Origin: Candidatus Omnitrophota bacterium
Lineage (GTDB): Bacteria > Omnitrophota > Gorgyraeia > Zapsychrales > Fredricksoniimonadaceae
Assembly (NCBI GenBank): GCA_903908245.1
Contig: CAIVRE010000019.1
Location: 1-35,902, forward strand
Length of the DNA stretch: 35,902 nt
Direction of reading: 5' to 3'
The notes under the pieces were generated by a model. It was given only the letters and a program-made list of their open reading frames with translations. It did no database searches and had not been told where the DNA came from. Numbering within the stretch: the stretch's first letter is position 1; the number at the start of each line of letters is the position of its first letter. Made by a program: the position numbers and the translations under genes. Of this stretch, positions 19,648 through 29,186 are shown in pieces.

Positions 19648-20068
19648 ATGGCCCCGGCCTTTTGGTCGTCGGGGCATTACGTTTATCGAGGTGATGGTGA
19701 CCGCGGTCATTCTTTCGGCCGGGCTTGTGGCCATCTACCGGTCGTTTTTTATCGGTGTTGATTATCTTGACCATCTTTCTCGCCGTTTATGCGCACTGGA
19801 CCTTATTGAAAGCCGGGTTGCGGCCATTGAGCGCGATTTTCGTGTTTTAAGGGATGTGGATGTCGGCCGTCTTAACGAGACGGTGCTCCTCAACGGCCGT
19901 CCGGTCGATTTTAAATATAATATTCAACTTAAGCCCGTCGGGCAGTTGCTTTCGGTCTTTCAGCTCGACATTGCCTTGTCGTGGGTTGAGCGCGGCCGTG
20001 AGGTCGAGATCGCGCGGTCGGCGTATTTTTCGGGGATAGGGTCAACAGAGAAAGGGAAAGGGAATTGA
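19628..20068 (+). CDS. gspI: Minor pseudopilin GspI-like
   Basis: Starting at ATG 19628, inside the end of gspG, the ~146-residue product has a basic leader RRG|ITFIEVM with Gly at -1 and Glu at +5 and a hydrophobic helix. The remainder resembles GspI in length and in the early ALDLIESRVAAIE helix. Gene order G-I-J-K supports the call; no gspH is seen. It ends in TGATG with gspJ. Confidence 0.8.
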   Translation: MTLITGKWPRPFGRRGITFIEVMVTAVILSAGLVAIYRSFFIGVDYLDHLSRRLCALDLIESRVAAIERDFRVLRDVDVGRLNETVLLNGRPVDFKYNIQLKPVGQLLSVFQLDIALSWVERGREVEIARSAYFSGIGSTEKGKGN

Positions 20069-20661
20069 TGCGCAGCTCCCGCCGTGCCTTTACTCTTGTT
20101 GAGATCCTTCTGGTCACAACCCTGATCGCCGGGATATCGCTGGCGGTCTTTTCCTGCCTGATCAATGGCCTCAGATTATGGGACCGCAGCCGCGTGCTCA
20201 TGATCGAGGAAGATGCGGCGTTCTTTTTCGACCGTTTTTCTTCCGACGTGCGCAACAGTTTTCCGTTCAGCACGCTGGCTATGGTGGGGGCCGAGGGCAC
20301 GCTCGCTTTCCCGACGATCGTTATGACAGGATCCGACAGGGCCGGAAGCCGTTCGGCGGAAGTCCTTTCCGATGGCATCGGGATGGTCCAGTATGTCTTT
20401 TCAATATCGACCGGCGAGCTTTCCCGTCTTCAGGCGAATTATTCCCAGGGCTTGCGCGGGTCCTGGGGAGAGCCCAGGCCGATGATCAAGGGGCTCAAGC
20501 GTGTGCGGTTCAAGTATTTTTCGACGGCCGGGGATTACAGGCTCAGCCAGGACCCCGGAGACCCGTTCCCGGCGGGGGTTGAGGTCGAGCTCCTGTTCAT
20601 GAACGGTTCGAACGAGAAATTCCTGCGGCGGTTTGTCCCTGTTCCGGCGGGGTTGAAATGA
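20068..20661 (+). CDS. gspJ: Minor pseudopilin GspJ-like
   Basis: The ATG in TGATG is chosen over a TTG three bases earlier. The 197-residue protein has the prepilin site RRA|FTLVEILL (Ala at -1, Glu at +5) and a hydrophobic helix, then GspJ-like sequence with a WDRSR helix, an acidic aromatic patch and a GLKRVRFKYF strand near 145-155. It is coupled to gspK by an ATGA overlap. It should form the pseudopilus tip with GspI and GspK. Confidence 0.82.
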   Translation: MRSSRRAFTLVEILLVTTLIAGISLAVFSCLINGLRLWDRSRVLMIEEDAAFFFDRFSSDVRNSFPFSTLAMVGAEGTLAFPTIVMTGSDRAGSRSAEVLSDGIGMVQYVFSISTGELSRLQANYSQGLRGSWGEPRPMIKGLKRVRFKYFSTAGDYRLSQDPGDPFPAGVEVELLFMNGSNEKFLRRFVPVPAGLK

Positions 20662-21686
20662 CCGCGCGGCGCATCTCCTCCCAAAGAGGTTTTGTCCTGA
20701 TCATGGCGCTGTGGGCCCTGGGGTTCCTGACGGTGCTGGCATTATCGATCGGGATGGGGACACGCCAGAAGATCATCCTTCTCGGCCGGCTCGAAGGCCG
20801 GAGCCAGGCGCAGTTCTCTGCCGAGGCAGGGGTCAAGAAAGCCATTGCTGTCCTGTTAGACGACCTGGAGAAGAACCAGTTCCTTTATTCGCCTGCGGCC
20901 AAGGTCCGCCGGCATAATAATCCTTCGGAGTTCGGCGCTATTGCTTTGGGCGGGATGACGGCCGAGGTTGTCTGCCCGTATTTTGACGAGGTTGCCGGCC
21001 GGGTGGTGGACCGTTCCGGTCTTTGTGACGAGCAGGGCAAGATCAATATTAATACGACCGATATTGTGACCCTGACCCGTCTGGTATCTTTTGTCCTCGG
21101 GCTGGATGACGAGAAGGCAAAGCAGCTTGCGGGCGGGATCATCGACTGGCGCGATTATGGCCAACGTGAAGCCACGGGTTTCTTCAGCGATGATTATTAC
21201 AAGAATCTTGAGTTCCCTTACGATATGAAATCGACCCCTTTCGAGCGTATCGATGAATTGCTTTTGGTCAAGGGGGTCGATAAAAAGATTTACGACCGCC
21301 TCCGCCCGTTCGTGACCATTTACGGCGACGGGCGTATCAATATCAACACCGTTTCAATGCCGGTCCTTCTGGCTTTGGGGCTCGATGAGGTTGTCGCCGG
21401 TAAATTGCTGAAAGCCCGGCGCGGTCAGGACAACCAGGATTCAACGGCGGATGATCATATTTTCTTGAAGGCATTTGATATCCCGGCGGAAGTCAGCGCT
21501 ATTGCCGCGCTGGAAGAAAAAGAGGCTCATCAGCTGGACATCCTTAATGCGGCGAACCTTTTGCGCACGGATTCGATGATGTATGGTTTTATTGCCCGCG
21601 TTGCGGATGCGAAGGGGAGTGCCCGTTCCATTGAAACTGTATTTGATGCCGCGCAAAATAAATATTTATATTGGTATGAAAAATAA
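20658..21686 (+). CDS. gspK: Minor pseudopilin GspK
   Basis: The 342-residue protein has the leader QRG|FVLIMALW, lacking Glu at +5 as is usual for GspK, and a hydrophobic helix. It contains an INTTDI and INTVSM pair with helix-hairpin-helix-like segments (LLLVKGVDKKIYDRLRPFV), typical of the GspK SAM-like region. GspK caps the pseudopilus. It is the last gene before a 66-bp gap that contains a promoter. Confidence 0.9.
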   Translation: MTARRISSQRGFVLIMALWALGFLTVLALSIGMGTRQKIILLGRLEGRSQAQFSAEAGVKKAIAVLLDDLEKNQFLYSPAAKVRRHNNPSEFGAIALGGMTAEVVCPYFDEVAGRVVDRSGLCDEQGKININTTDIVTLTRLVSFVLGLDDEKAKQLAGGIIDWRDYGQREATGFFSDDYYKNLEFPYDMKSTPFERIDELLLVKGVDKKIYDRLRPFVTIYGDGRININTVSMPVLLALGLDEVVAGKLLKARRGQDNQDSTADDHIFLKAFDIPAEVSAIAALEEKEAHQLDILNAANLLRTDSMMYGFIARVADAKGSARSIETVFDAAQNKYLYWYEK

Positions 21687-21698
21687 TCCATTTTTGGG

Positions 21699-21728
21699 TT
21701 GAAGCCTTCTTCCACATTGGTCTATAAT
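21699..21728 (+). promoter_or_regulatory. Sigma-70-like promoter for the gspL unit
   Basis: TTGAAG at 21699-21704 and a perfect TATAAT at 21723-21728 are separated by 18 bp, within the 66-bp gap after gspK. It is well placed to start transcription about 18 bases before the gspL ATG, giving the L-M-TPR-nuclease group its own promoter. Confidence 0.65.
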
Positions 21729-21752
21729 GATTTTATCTAAGGTCAAGGAGCT

Positions 21753-23255
21753 ATGAATTTAACCAAACCCCGTGTTATCACAATTTCGGCGAATACATCC
21801 CTGGTAAGGGTCGCGCAAGTGACCGGCAGCGGTGTTGTCGAGAAACTTTCCAGGAAAAATGTCGAGAACGGGCTTGTCGACGTGGCTCTTCGCCAGGTGC
21901 TTGCGGGTTTTGATGTGAAGAAGTCCGCGATCGTCTGGGTGCTTCCCGGAGAAGTTGCGACCACCAAGAATATCGAGGTCCCTTCCACCGATAACGATGA
22001 GATCGAATCGATCCTCAGCCTTCAGGCAGCGCGGCATACGCCTTTTAACAAGGATGAGATCCTTATCAGTTATTTGAAGCTCGGGGTCGCAAAAGCCAAT
22101 TATACGCAGGTGCTCCTGATCATTGTCAAGCGTGAGGCGATCAAGGAAAAGATCGATATCCTAAAAGGGGCCGGATTATCCATGGACACGGTCCTCTTTG
22201 CGCCGGAATGTATTGCCCGCTTTTATGCCAAAGCGATCAACGAGAAGAAGAATGACGCGCCTTTTGTTCTTGTTGATGTGAACATGCAAAGCACGAATTT
22301 TATTGTTGCGTCGAACGGGACTGTGGTGATGAGCCGCAATATTCCCCTTGGCATTGAACAGCTGGCCGTCGATGCTGAAGCGGCCAAACATATGGCGGAT
22401 GAGATCAAGGTGTCTCTGGACGCATATAATCAGGAAGGTGTTTTTGCGAAGCCGGGAAGATTTTATTTTACCACCGCGCATCCCGCGTTGGCGGCTGTTA
22501 CGCCGGTCATCTCCCAGTCTTTGGGGATCCAGATCGAGAGCCTTCCTTATCAGAAATTCGTGAAGGGGCCCAGGCCTGTTCAGGGTGCTTTGGCCACTGA
22601 TTTTGCGGATGATAGCGCCCTGGATATTATTGCCGCGGCTGTGACTGCGGCTAAATGCCAGGCGGAACTTATTCCACAGGAAGTCCGTGACCAGCGTTCT
22701 GTGTCCGAGAAGGGGCGTGAAACGCTGAAGGCAGGGATATTCTTTTTATGCTCCCTGTTCTTTGTCGGGTTCGCCTTGTTAAGCAAAGTATATTTCAAGG
22801 ACCAGTTCCTTCAGCAGAATCTTGTGGCCAAGTACAGCGCCCAAAGGGCGGAGGTCAAGAACCTGGAGAGCATGATCACCCGTACCGAGATCCTGCGGCA
22901 ATATTTGCAGGCCAGGAGTGTTCCCCTTGAGGCTGTTCGCGAGTTGTACCGCATTATCCCGCAGGAGATCTTTCTTTCAGCGGTGAGCATGGATGACGCC
23001 GGGATGGTTTCGATCCAGGGGATATCGGATTCAATGTCCAAAGTATTCAATTTTGTGACGGCCCTTGAGGCATCGCCGTTGTTCGAAGGGGTAAAGACCA
23101 AGTCTACCTCAACGAAAAAAGACCGTGGCAAGGAAGTGGCAGCTTTTGAGATCATCATGAAGCTTACACCGGAGGGTGTGCCTGCCGCGGCTCCGGCATC
23201 GGCCCCTGCCCCTGCCGATGTCCTGGACAGTAAAAAAGCGACCAAGGATAAATAA
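21753..23255 (+). CDS. gspL: GspL-like protein: PilM-type actin fold fused to PilN-type domain
   Basis: The 500-residue protein has an actin-like N-terminal part (~5-300) with PilM features such as PFVLVDV, IPLGIEQ and an alternating strand/helix pattern. A single membrane helix follows (~327-350), then a PilN-like periplasmic part: a coiled coil (~355-390) and a ferredoxin-like domain. The end is Ala/Pro-rich and low complexity. A PilM-PilN fusion is how GspL is built. It should recruit GspE to the inner membrane. Its stop overlaps the gspM ATG by one base. Confidence 0.82.
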   Translation: MNLTKPRVITISANTSLVRVAQVTGSGVVEKLSRKNVENGLVDVALRQVLAGFDVKKSAIVWVLPGEVATTKNIEVPSTDNDEIESILSLQAARHTPFNKDEILISYLKLGVAKANYTQVLLIIVKREAIKEKIDILKGAGLSMDTVLFAPECIARFYAKAINEKKNDAPFVLVDVNMQSTNFIVASNGTVVMSRNIPLGIEQLAVDAEAAKHMADEIKVSLDAYNQEGVFAKPGRFYFTTAHPALAAVTPVISQSLGIQIESLPYQKFVKGPRPVQGALATDFADDSALDIIAAAVTAAKCQAELIPQEVRDQRSVSEKGRETLKAGIFFLCSLFFVGFALLSKVYFKDQFLQQNLVAKYSAQRAEVKNLESMITRTEILRQYLQARSVPLEAVRELYRIIPQEIFLSAVSMDDAGMVSIQGISDSMSKVFNFVTALEASPLFEGVKTKSTSTKKDRGKEVAAFEIIMKLTPEGVPAAAPASAPAPADVLDSKKATKDK

Positions 23256-23893
23256 TGTTCAACAAGTTCATTTCTGGCCTTTCAGTCATTGAAAAAAAGA
23301 TCCTCAGTGTGGCGGCGGTTTTTGTCATGCTGGCTCTTTTTGATCGCCTGCTTATCGGCCCTTCTTTGTCCAGGTTGAATGACATTAACGAAAAGATCGT
23401 CAAGGAAGAGGCGGTCATCAAGCAGAACATGCGTTTTCTGACGTACCGTGACCGGATCGTCAAGGAAGCCTCGACGTTCAAGGATTATTATGCAAAGGAT
23501 GTTCGCGCGGAGGAAGAGGTCATCGGCGAGTTCCTCAAGAAGATCGAACTGATGGCGACCCAGTCCCAGGTTGAGCTTTCGAAGATATCTCCGGCGGGCC
23601 AGGATTATCAGAAGAACTATATCAAGTACCTGGTCACTCTTGACTGCACGGGGAAACTCGAGGATATTACTTATTTTATTTACGCCGTGAATAATTCCAA
23701 AGACCTGCTCAAGATCGAGAAAATGAATGTCTTGAGCAATGCCCGTGATGCTGAAAAGGTTCAGGCGGCTTTGACGATCTCCAGGATGATCATCGGAGCA
23801 GACCCCTCTGCCGACCCGAAGAGCCTCGTCAAGATCACCCAGGATTCGCTTGCGGCGCCTGAGGCTTCCACTGTGGTGCAACCAAAGAAGTGA
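23255..23893 (+). CDS. gspM: GspM/PilO-like inner-membrane assembly protein
   Basis: The 212-residue product has a short cytoplasmic tail, one membrane helix (~15-35), a coiled coil (~38-100) and a C-terminal ferredoxin-like domain (YIKYLVTLDCTGKLEDITYFIYAVNN), the pattern of PilO/GspM. It partners the preceding GspL/PilN domain. Its end overlaps the next gene (GTGA). Confidence 0.8.
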   Translation: MFNKFISGLSVIEKKILSVAAVFVMLALFDRLLIGPSLSRLNDINEKIVKEEAVIKQNMRFLTYRDRIVKEASTFKDYYAKDVRAEEEVIGEFLKKIELMATQSQVELSKISPAGQDYQKNYIKYLVTLDCTGKLEDITYFIYAVNNSKDLLKIEKMNVLSNARDAEKVQAALTISRMIIGADPSADPKSLVKITQDSLAAPEASTVVQPKK

Positions 23894-24726
23894 GTTCCAT
23901 TCCGAAGGCCTTTTGTATGTCCTTTCAGGCCAAGATCCCCGTTGGATTGTTCGCTGTTATCATCAGTCTTTTTTTTCCTTTAGTATCCCTCAATGCGGTA
24001 ACGCTTAGTAAAGAACAGATATTTCAGGTGGCTACGCTGGCGGCCCGCGATGGTGAGTATGAGAAAGCGGCCGAATTCTTCAAGAAAGTCCTTGAGGTCG
24101 ATCCGCATTTTGCTCCGGCTTATAACAGTCTGGGGCTGGTTTATCAGGCTATTGGAGGCGATAGCGGGCCAGCGGAGTCGTTGCGGTATTATGAGCTGGC
24201 AGTGGAGGTCGACCCTGACTATGTTGAGGCGCTTAACAATTTGGGGCGTGCGTATTATTCTGCGGGAAAGTTCGTTGCGGCAGAGCAGGCTTTGGTCAAG
24301 TCATTACAGCTGCGTCCCGGCCAGGCCGATATCGATCTGATCGTCGGTTGGGTGTATCTTCTCGGGGAGTCGCGCGCCGAACAGGCCATCAAATATTTTG
24401 AACAGGGGCTGGCGCTTGTGAATGACGATATGGCGCATTACGGGATTGGATTGGCACATTTGCTTCTGGATGAGAAGTTCAAGGTCTTTGACCAGATCAC
24501 GGAGCTGCGTCATCGACATAAGGAAGAACTGGCGGGCAGGCTGGAGGCCATGGTCCGCAGCAATGTTAAGCTGTCTTCCACGATCGGACAGCCTCTGGTG
24601 ACGGGGATAGATCCGGGGGTTTCGATCTTTGATAAACAATTGCAGGCGCTGACGGCCAATGGTTTCAGGGCCGGCAATGATGCCAAGGGGATACAGGTGC
24701 GCCTGAAAGGGCCTTTAGACGAATGA
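23890..24726 (+). CDS. Exported tetratricopeptide-repeat protein
   Basis: The start is GTG overlapping the gspM stop; an ATG at 23917 is a good alternative and gives a cleaner signal peptide (ending near SLNA). The ~278 residues carry at least four TPR units between about 45 and 200, with LGLVYQAIGG, LNNLGRAYYSAGKF and VGWVYLLGE as helix pairs and the usual DP turns. The C-terminal ~60 residues are not TPR. Position after gspM suggests a helper of pseudopilus or secretin assembly, as TPR pilotins do in type IV pilus systems; this is inference. Confidence 0.85.
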   Translation: MSSIPKAFCMSFQAKIPVGLFAVIISLFFPLVSLNAVTLSKEQIFQVATLAARDGEYEKAAEFFKKVLEVDPHFAPAYNSLGLVYQAIGGDSGPAESLRYYELAVEVDPDYVEALNNLGRAYYSAGKFVAAEQALVKSLQLRPGQADIDLIVGWVYLLGESRAEQAIKYFEQGLALVNDDMAHYGIGLAHLLLDEKFKVFDQITELRHRHKEELAGRLEAMVRSNVKLSSTIGQPLVTGIDPGVSIFDKQLQALTANGFRAGNDAKGIQVRLKGPLDE

Positions 24727-25274
24727 TGTCCACTTTTCATAAGCCTCTTGGTTTTGTTCAATCGTTGGTGTTTGTGGCTGCTCTTTTGGGGTTGCTGGCA
24801 GGGATCCTTGTTTTTCCTTCTTTCCAGCGGCAGAAACCGCCTGTTTCGGGGATTTTTCGTGTAGAGCGGGTGGTTGATGGCGATACGTTCAAGCTGGTTG
24901 GAGGGGAGCGGGTCCGTTTGCTGGGAATTGATACGCCGGAACTGCATGAAAGCAAGAAACTCTTTCGTGACGCCGAACGTTCGGGCCTGGATGTTGAGGT
25001 GATCAAGGCAATGGGGAAAAGGGCGTATGATTTTGTGAGGCCATTGATCGAGGGCAAGAATGTCCGGCTTGAGTTTGATATTGAAAAACGTGATAAATAT
25101 GGTCGTTTGCTGGCGTATGTTTATCTGGAAGACGGAACTTTCGTGAATAAGCTGATCATTGGGAGCGGGTATGCATCGCCGCTTACGATCCCGCCGAATA
25201 TCATGCATGCCGATGAATTCAAGGAATCATTTAAAGCGGCAAGGAAGAATAATATGGGATTATGGGGAAAATAA
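24723..25274 (+). CDS. Membrane-anchored or secreted thermonuclease-like (SNase) protein
   Basis: The 183-residue protein starts with a hydrophobic helix (~13-31) and then one SNase domain: VVDGDTF, VRLLGIDTPE and KRDKYGRLLAYVYL hold the calcium-binding Asp and the catalytic Arg, Glu and Arg expected from staphylococcal nuclease. It ends in GLWGK, a common family ending. It would cleave nucleic acid outside the cytoplasm. The ATG overlaps the TPR gene stop, so it belongs to the same unit and could be a nutrient-scavenging enzyme. Confidence 0.9.
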   Translation: MMSTFHKPLGFVQSLVFVAALLGLLAGILVFPSFQRQKPPVSGIFRVERVVDGDTFKLVGGERVRLLGIDTPELHESKKLFRDAERSGLDVEVIKAMGKRAYDFVRPLIEGKNVRLEFDIEKRDKYGRLLAYVYLEDGTFVNKLIIGSGYASPLTIPPNIMHADEFKESFKAARKNNMGLWGK

Positions 25275-25441
25275 TTTTTCTCTTCCCGGGTATTCCTTTT
25301 ATTCGCGCCTAACCATATATACTGCAATGTTTTTCTTCCTGTAAGACGGGTTTTCTAAAAGAAAGCGTTTTCTCGATCTTCTCCCAAGTCCTTGTAATCA
25401 AGTCTTTTATATTGAATACTTGTTATTGGTGGAACAACTAT

Positions 25442-28400
25442 ATGTCTAAGATCATTGTGACCATTATTTTTGTGCTGAATTGCATTATGCCGCCGCAGGG
25501 CTATGCCCAGATCCTGTCTGCGATGGGCCAGATGCCGGCGCCGGGCGTAGCGGTATCTTTGACCGGTGCGTATGTGCCCGCACAGCTCAAGGGGATGATC
25601 ATTGATCCTAATACGCCTTTTCAGTTCGATTTCATTGTCCGCCGGGGCGACGATCTTCTGCCTGACAACGAGAAGCAGGCGGAATATTTCAAACTCATCA
25701 AATATTTCCTGGCTGCTTTGGCTGTGCCGGACGCGGATCAGTGGGTGAACCTTTCTCCGTATGAGAAGGATCGTATTATTCCCGAGAGTTTTGGGCTTAC
25801 CGAGATGGGGAGGGACCTTCTGGCGCAGGATTATTTCCTGAAGCAGATATCCGCTTCGTTGACCGGCCCCGATACGGAGCTTGGAAAAAAGTTCTGGGCC
25901 GGGGTCTATGCCAGGGCGTACGAGAAGTTTGGCACCACCGATATTCCGACAGATGTTTTTAGCAAAGTATGGATCGTTCCGGATAAGGCTGTTGTTTATG
26001 AAAAAGGGAATACGGCTTATATTCTGGAGCATCATTTGAAGGTCATGACTGAAATGGATTATCTGGCGGCCAGGAATAACGGGGCGCAGCCCCAGGATGA
26101 TGCGGCGCGGATATCCCTGGAGGTGATGCGTGAGGTCATTATTCCGGCCCTTGAGAAAGAGGTCAATGAAGGCAAAAATTTTGCGGTGGTGCGGCAGATC
26201 TACAGCGGGGTGCTTCTGGCGGTCTGGTATAAGATCGCATTGAAGAATGCGGTCCTCAACAAGGTCTACAGTGATCGTGGGCATGTGAAGGGGATCGACC
26301 AGGATCCGGCCACCAATGAGCGGATATGGGAGCAGTATGTGGACGCGTTCCGCAAGGGCGCGATCAATATGATCCGTGAAGATGTGGATGCGTATTCGCA
26401 GGAGGTTTTGCCCCGGAAGTATTTCTCCGGCGGGGCGATGGCCGGAATGGCGGATGCCAGGATATTGGAACGCCGGACGGACGAGAGCGCGGCGCAAACA
26501 GCCGATGCGGATTTTGCAGCCGGCCCGAGCGATGTGGTGCAGGCAAAATTGATCGATCCCAACGGGTCCGGAGCCCCGATCGGGGGGGAGGTCGGTTTGC
26601 GTTCCCGCGGGGTCGAGCTTCGCGGTAACATGCAGGAGCGCGTTGCTTTTGCAGGGGATGTCTGGATGCGGGCCGGGAAGGACCTGGAACAGTCCAAATC
26701 TTCTTATAGGGTCTGGGTCAGTGGAGGAGATGTCCTGTATCAACGTCACGACCAGAATGGCCCCAGGGGATCGCAGCACAGGGCCGCGCTCGGGCATCAG
26801 GTGAGCGTCGGGTACGGGGAGGATAATGAGTACAGCCTGGGGGACCGCAATCTTGACGAACGGCACTTTGCTTTTTCGGTTGACCGGGGGGCGGATGGAC
26901 AATATGCGTTATCCGTGGAGAATCGCTCCGCGTCCGGGGCAACGTCCTTCCGGTGGAACGATGCGTTGGGAGAGTTCATGTCATCGACGGAGACGGACGG
27001 GATCAACGACAAGAAAGCCCGCCTGGTAGCTGCGATGGTATTGGCCGGGGCAGGCGATATTTTGCAGGCCATGAAGATATTGGAAGGCCGGGCGCCTCAT
27101 GGTTTGAATGTGGCTGTGGTACAGAAATATCTTGCTGACCGTGTTTCCTATGAGGCAGCTAAATCCGGGGGGAATTTTAAAGAAAACGCGTTCTATAAAG
27201 CGCGCATGTCGTTGTATCGGCATCCTGAAATGACTCCGGCTTTAAGAGAGCGTTATTTCCAGGCGCCGTTGTCTGTGATGAACCAGATGGCGGCTTCCGA
27301 GGTCACGGCGGCTTTTGAGGCGATCAAGCAGTTGCCGCCGATGCAGGAGGCCAAAGAGGCGGTGGTCGAGGAAGAGGATCAGGAGTGGACGACCCGGGAG
27401 TATGGCGAAGAATTCAAGGATACCGTCTGGAAGGACATCCTTGACAATGAGGCGGACACGTTGCCGCCTCCGGAAGAACCGGATACCCAGGATGCCGGCA
27501 TAGAAAGGACCATTAACAACGATATGATCAGGTTGATGCCGGCTGAAAAGGCGAAGAATGAGGTCCGGCGCCGGATCGAGGAGCGTAACGGCAAGGCCGG
27601 ATTTCAGCCTGCTGTTGTCAATGAACGGATCACTCTTACTGGTGAAGCGGACGATGTGGATGCGTACAAGAATCTTCTTAAACTGGTGGAGATCGGCCTG
27701 AATATGCTTTTTTATGATCAGCATCGTGATGCCTTGTTGCAGGAGGTTCAGTCCCTGGTTCCGGTTGCCAGTGCGGAAGGGTATCATGATTTTACGAGTA
27801 TTCCTGCCCGGGAGGCGTTGCTTGGGCCAGGGCAGGGGTTGCCCCAGGGGCTGTCGAGTTCTATTCAGCGGTATTTTCTTGGGTTGAGAGGAAGGAAGCT
27901 TGGTGAATATGTTGACGGGGATCTGATGCGGGATGTTATCCGCAACCTTGGGGGGAAGATGGGAGAGCGTTCCAGTCTTCTGCGTGTCCTCAGGGACTAT
28001 TTTGAGAAGGTGTACCATTTTGAGACCGCACGGGACAGCCAGGAGGTTCAGGCGGCGTTGAATGACCTTTTGTACACCTACAGTAGTTATAAATTTTCCA
28101 AGGCAGTGGACCTGGGGCGTGCCAAGCTACTTCAGGGGGGGCGGTTTGTTCTTGATGAAGAGAAGCCGCTGGTATTGCTTGATCCCAAAAAAGTCAATTT
28201 TCAGGTCGTATCTTCATCGGTGGCGGCCACATTAGCGGATTTCAAGGCGTTCGTCCGTGGGCAGGCGGGGCGGGGTTCCGCCGGGGATAATTTCTATATA
28301 TTTCATCGTTCATGGCAATGGGATGGACGTAAATGGATGCTGGCGGCCCGCAACGGGCGCATGGAGCTTTATTATACGAGCACGACGTATAGCAAGGTCG

Positions 28401-29128
28401 CGGGCCAGTCCCAGTGGTGCCGGCAGGAAGCGGCCCTGGGGGTCATTCGGGAGGGGAATCTTCGCCTTGGATGGTTTGCCAAACCGGCTGTCGAGTCGGG
28501 CCATGATGTTAATGATGCCAGTTCCAAGGAGATCAACCGCCGGTTGCGTCAGGCGGGGGTGGTATTCGAAGATGTAGGCGCGGAGAAAGGTGCTGCGGTG
28601 ATCGGCTTGCACCTGGACCTGGGGCTTGTTTACGCTCCTGACGGGAAAGCGATGTCGCGGGAGCGGGATGGAAAACCGCAATATGATCCGAACGGGCTTT
28701 CGATCGACCCTTCCCGTTATCCGGCCTGGAGTTCAGTGGCGTTCCGGTACGTTCAACGGGATGCGCCGCAGATGCTTGACGGGGTCATAGCCCTGTCAGA
28801 GGCGTCGAAGGTCCGGGCTCCGTCGGGTGAGCTTGAGCTTCTTGATCAACAGGTAAAGTTTGACCGGGTCAATTCAGGGCTGGACCGCGCGATGACCCCC
28901 GATGCGGATGCCAGTGAGGCATCGGTGGTTGAGTTGAATGAGGCTGCTTCTGCCTCGGTGAATGGTGGTATCGACCTTACGCGTTCCAGCCTGGACCTGC
29001 AGATCAAGCGTGACGGGAACGGGATCATCCTTCCGCTTGACCAGCAGAAGCTGGACAATATCCGTATTGACGGGCTTGTTCCGGTTATTTTGAACATCTA
29101 TCCGGCTACTGTTGCGATCTTTAAATAA
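25442..29128 (+). CDS. Large exported protein of unknown function with possible degenerate FHA-like segment
   Basis: The ATG at 25442 follows GGTGGA and gives a signal peptide (residues ~4-22, ending GYAQ); a TTG ten codons upstream is less likely. The product is 1,228 residues. Residues ~30-360 form a conserved-looking globular domain ending in RKYFSGGAMAGMADA, a sequence type I associate with large Omnitrophota secreted proteins. Residues ~420-510 resemble an FHA fold (GYGEDNEYSLGDR, then ERH and VENRSASG) but lack the canonical GRS arginine. Residues ~630-690 are very acidic. The C-terminal 450 residues contain WCRQEAALGVI and other unassigned sequence. No enzymatic motif is evident. It stands alone, 167 bp after the nuclease gene and 100 bp before a tRNA. 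Confidence 0.75.
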   Translation: MSKIIVTIIFVLNCIMPPQGYAQILSAMGQMPAPGVAVSLTGAYVPAQLKGMIIDPNTPFQFDFIVRRGDDLLPDNEKQAEYFKLIKYFLAALAVPDADQWVNLSPYEKDRIIPESFGLTEMGRDLLAQDYFLKQISASLTGPDTELGKKFWAGVYARAYEKFGTTDIPTDVFSKVWIVPDKAVVYEKGNTAYILEHHLKVMTEMDYLAARNNGAQPQDDAARISLEVMREVIIPALEKEVNEGKNFAVVRQIYSGVLLAVWYKIALKNAVLNKVYSDRGHVKGIDQDPATNERIWEQYVDAFRKGAINMIREDVDAYSQEVLPRKYFSGGAMAGMADARILERRTDESAAQTADADFAAGPSDVVQAKLIDPNGSGAPIGGEVGLRSRGVELRGNMQERVAFAGDVWMRAGKDLEQSKSSYRVWVSGGDVLYQRHDQNGPRGSQHRAALGHQVSVGYGEDNEYSLGDRNLDERHFAFSVDRGADGQYALSVENRSASGATSFRWNDALGEFMSSTETDGINDKKARLVAAMVLAGAGDILQAMKILEGRAPHGLNVAVVQKYLADRVSYEAAKSGGNFKENAFYKARMSLYRHPEMTPALRERYFQAPLSVMNQMAASEVTAAFEAIKQLPPMQEAKEAVVEEEDQEWTTREYGEEFKDTVWKDILDNEADTLPPPEEPDTQDAGIERTINNDMIRLMPAEKAKNEVRRRIEERNGKAGFQPAVVNERITLTGEADDVDAYKNLLKLVEIGLNMLFYDQHRDALLQEVQSLVPVASAEGYHDFTSIPAREALLGPGQGLPQGLSSSIQRYFLGLRGRKLGEYVDGDLMRDVIRNLGGKMGERSSLLRVLRDYFEKVYHFETARDSQEVQAALNDLLYTYSSYKFSKAVDLGRAKLLQGGRFVLDEEKPLVLLDPKKVNFQVVSSSVAATLADFKAFVRGQAGRGSAGDNFYIFHRSWQWDGRKWMLAARNGRMELYYTSTTYSKVAGQSQWCRQEAALGVIREGNLRLGWFAKPAVESGHDVNDASSKEINRRLRQAGVVFEDVGAEKGAAVIGLHLDLGLVYAPDGKAMSRERDGKPQYDPNGLSIDPSRYPAWSSVAFRYVQRDAPQMLDGVIALSEASKVRAPSGELELLDQQVKFDRVNSGLDRAMTPDADASEASVVELNEAASASVNGGIDLTRSSLDLQIKRDGNGIILPLDQQKLDNIRIDGLVPVILNIYPATVAIFK

Positions 29129-29186
29129 TTCCAAGTTATTAAAGCTTTTTTTCAAGTCGGAGAACGGGGGCGATTATATTTTTGAA

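Noticed and set aside
25412-25441. TTG start for the 1,228-residue protein
   Set aside because: The ATG at 25442 has a ribosome site and gives a normal signal peptide; the ten extra residues do not.
25275-25441. Promoter upstream of the 1,228-residue gene
   Set aside because: The region is AT-rich with several partial boxes, but no -35/-10 pair with 16-18 bp spacing stood out.
25355-26902. 515-codon minus-strand open frame opposite the 1,228-residue gene
   Set aside because: It is Arg/His/Pro/Ile-rich in the manner of an antisense shadow, has no recognisable domain, and the plus strand has a signal peptide and a coherent protein.
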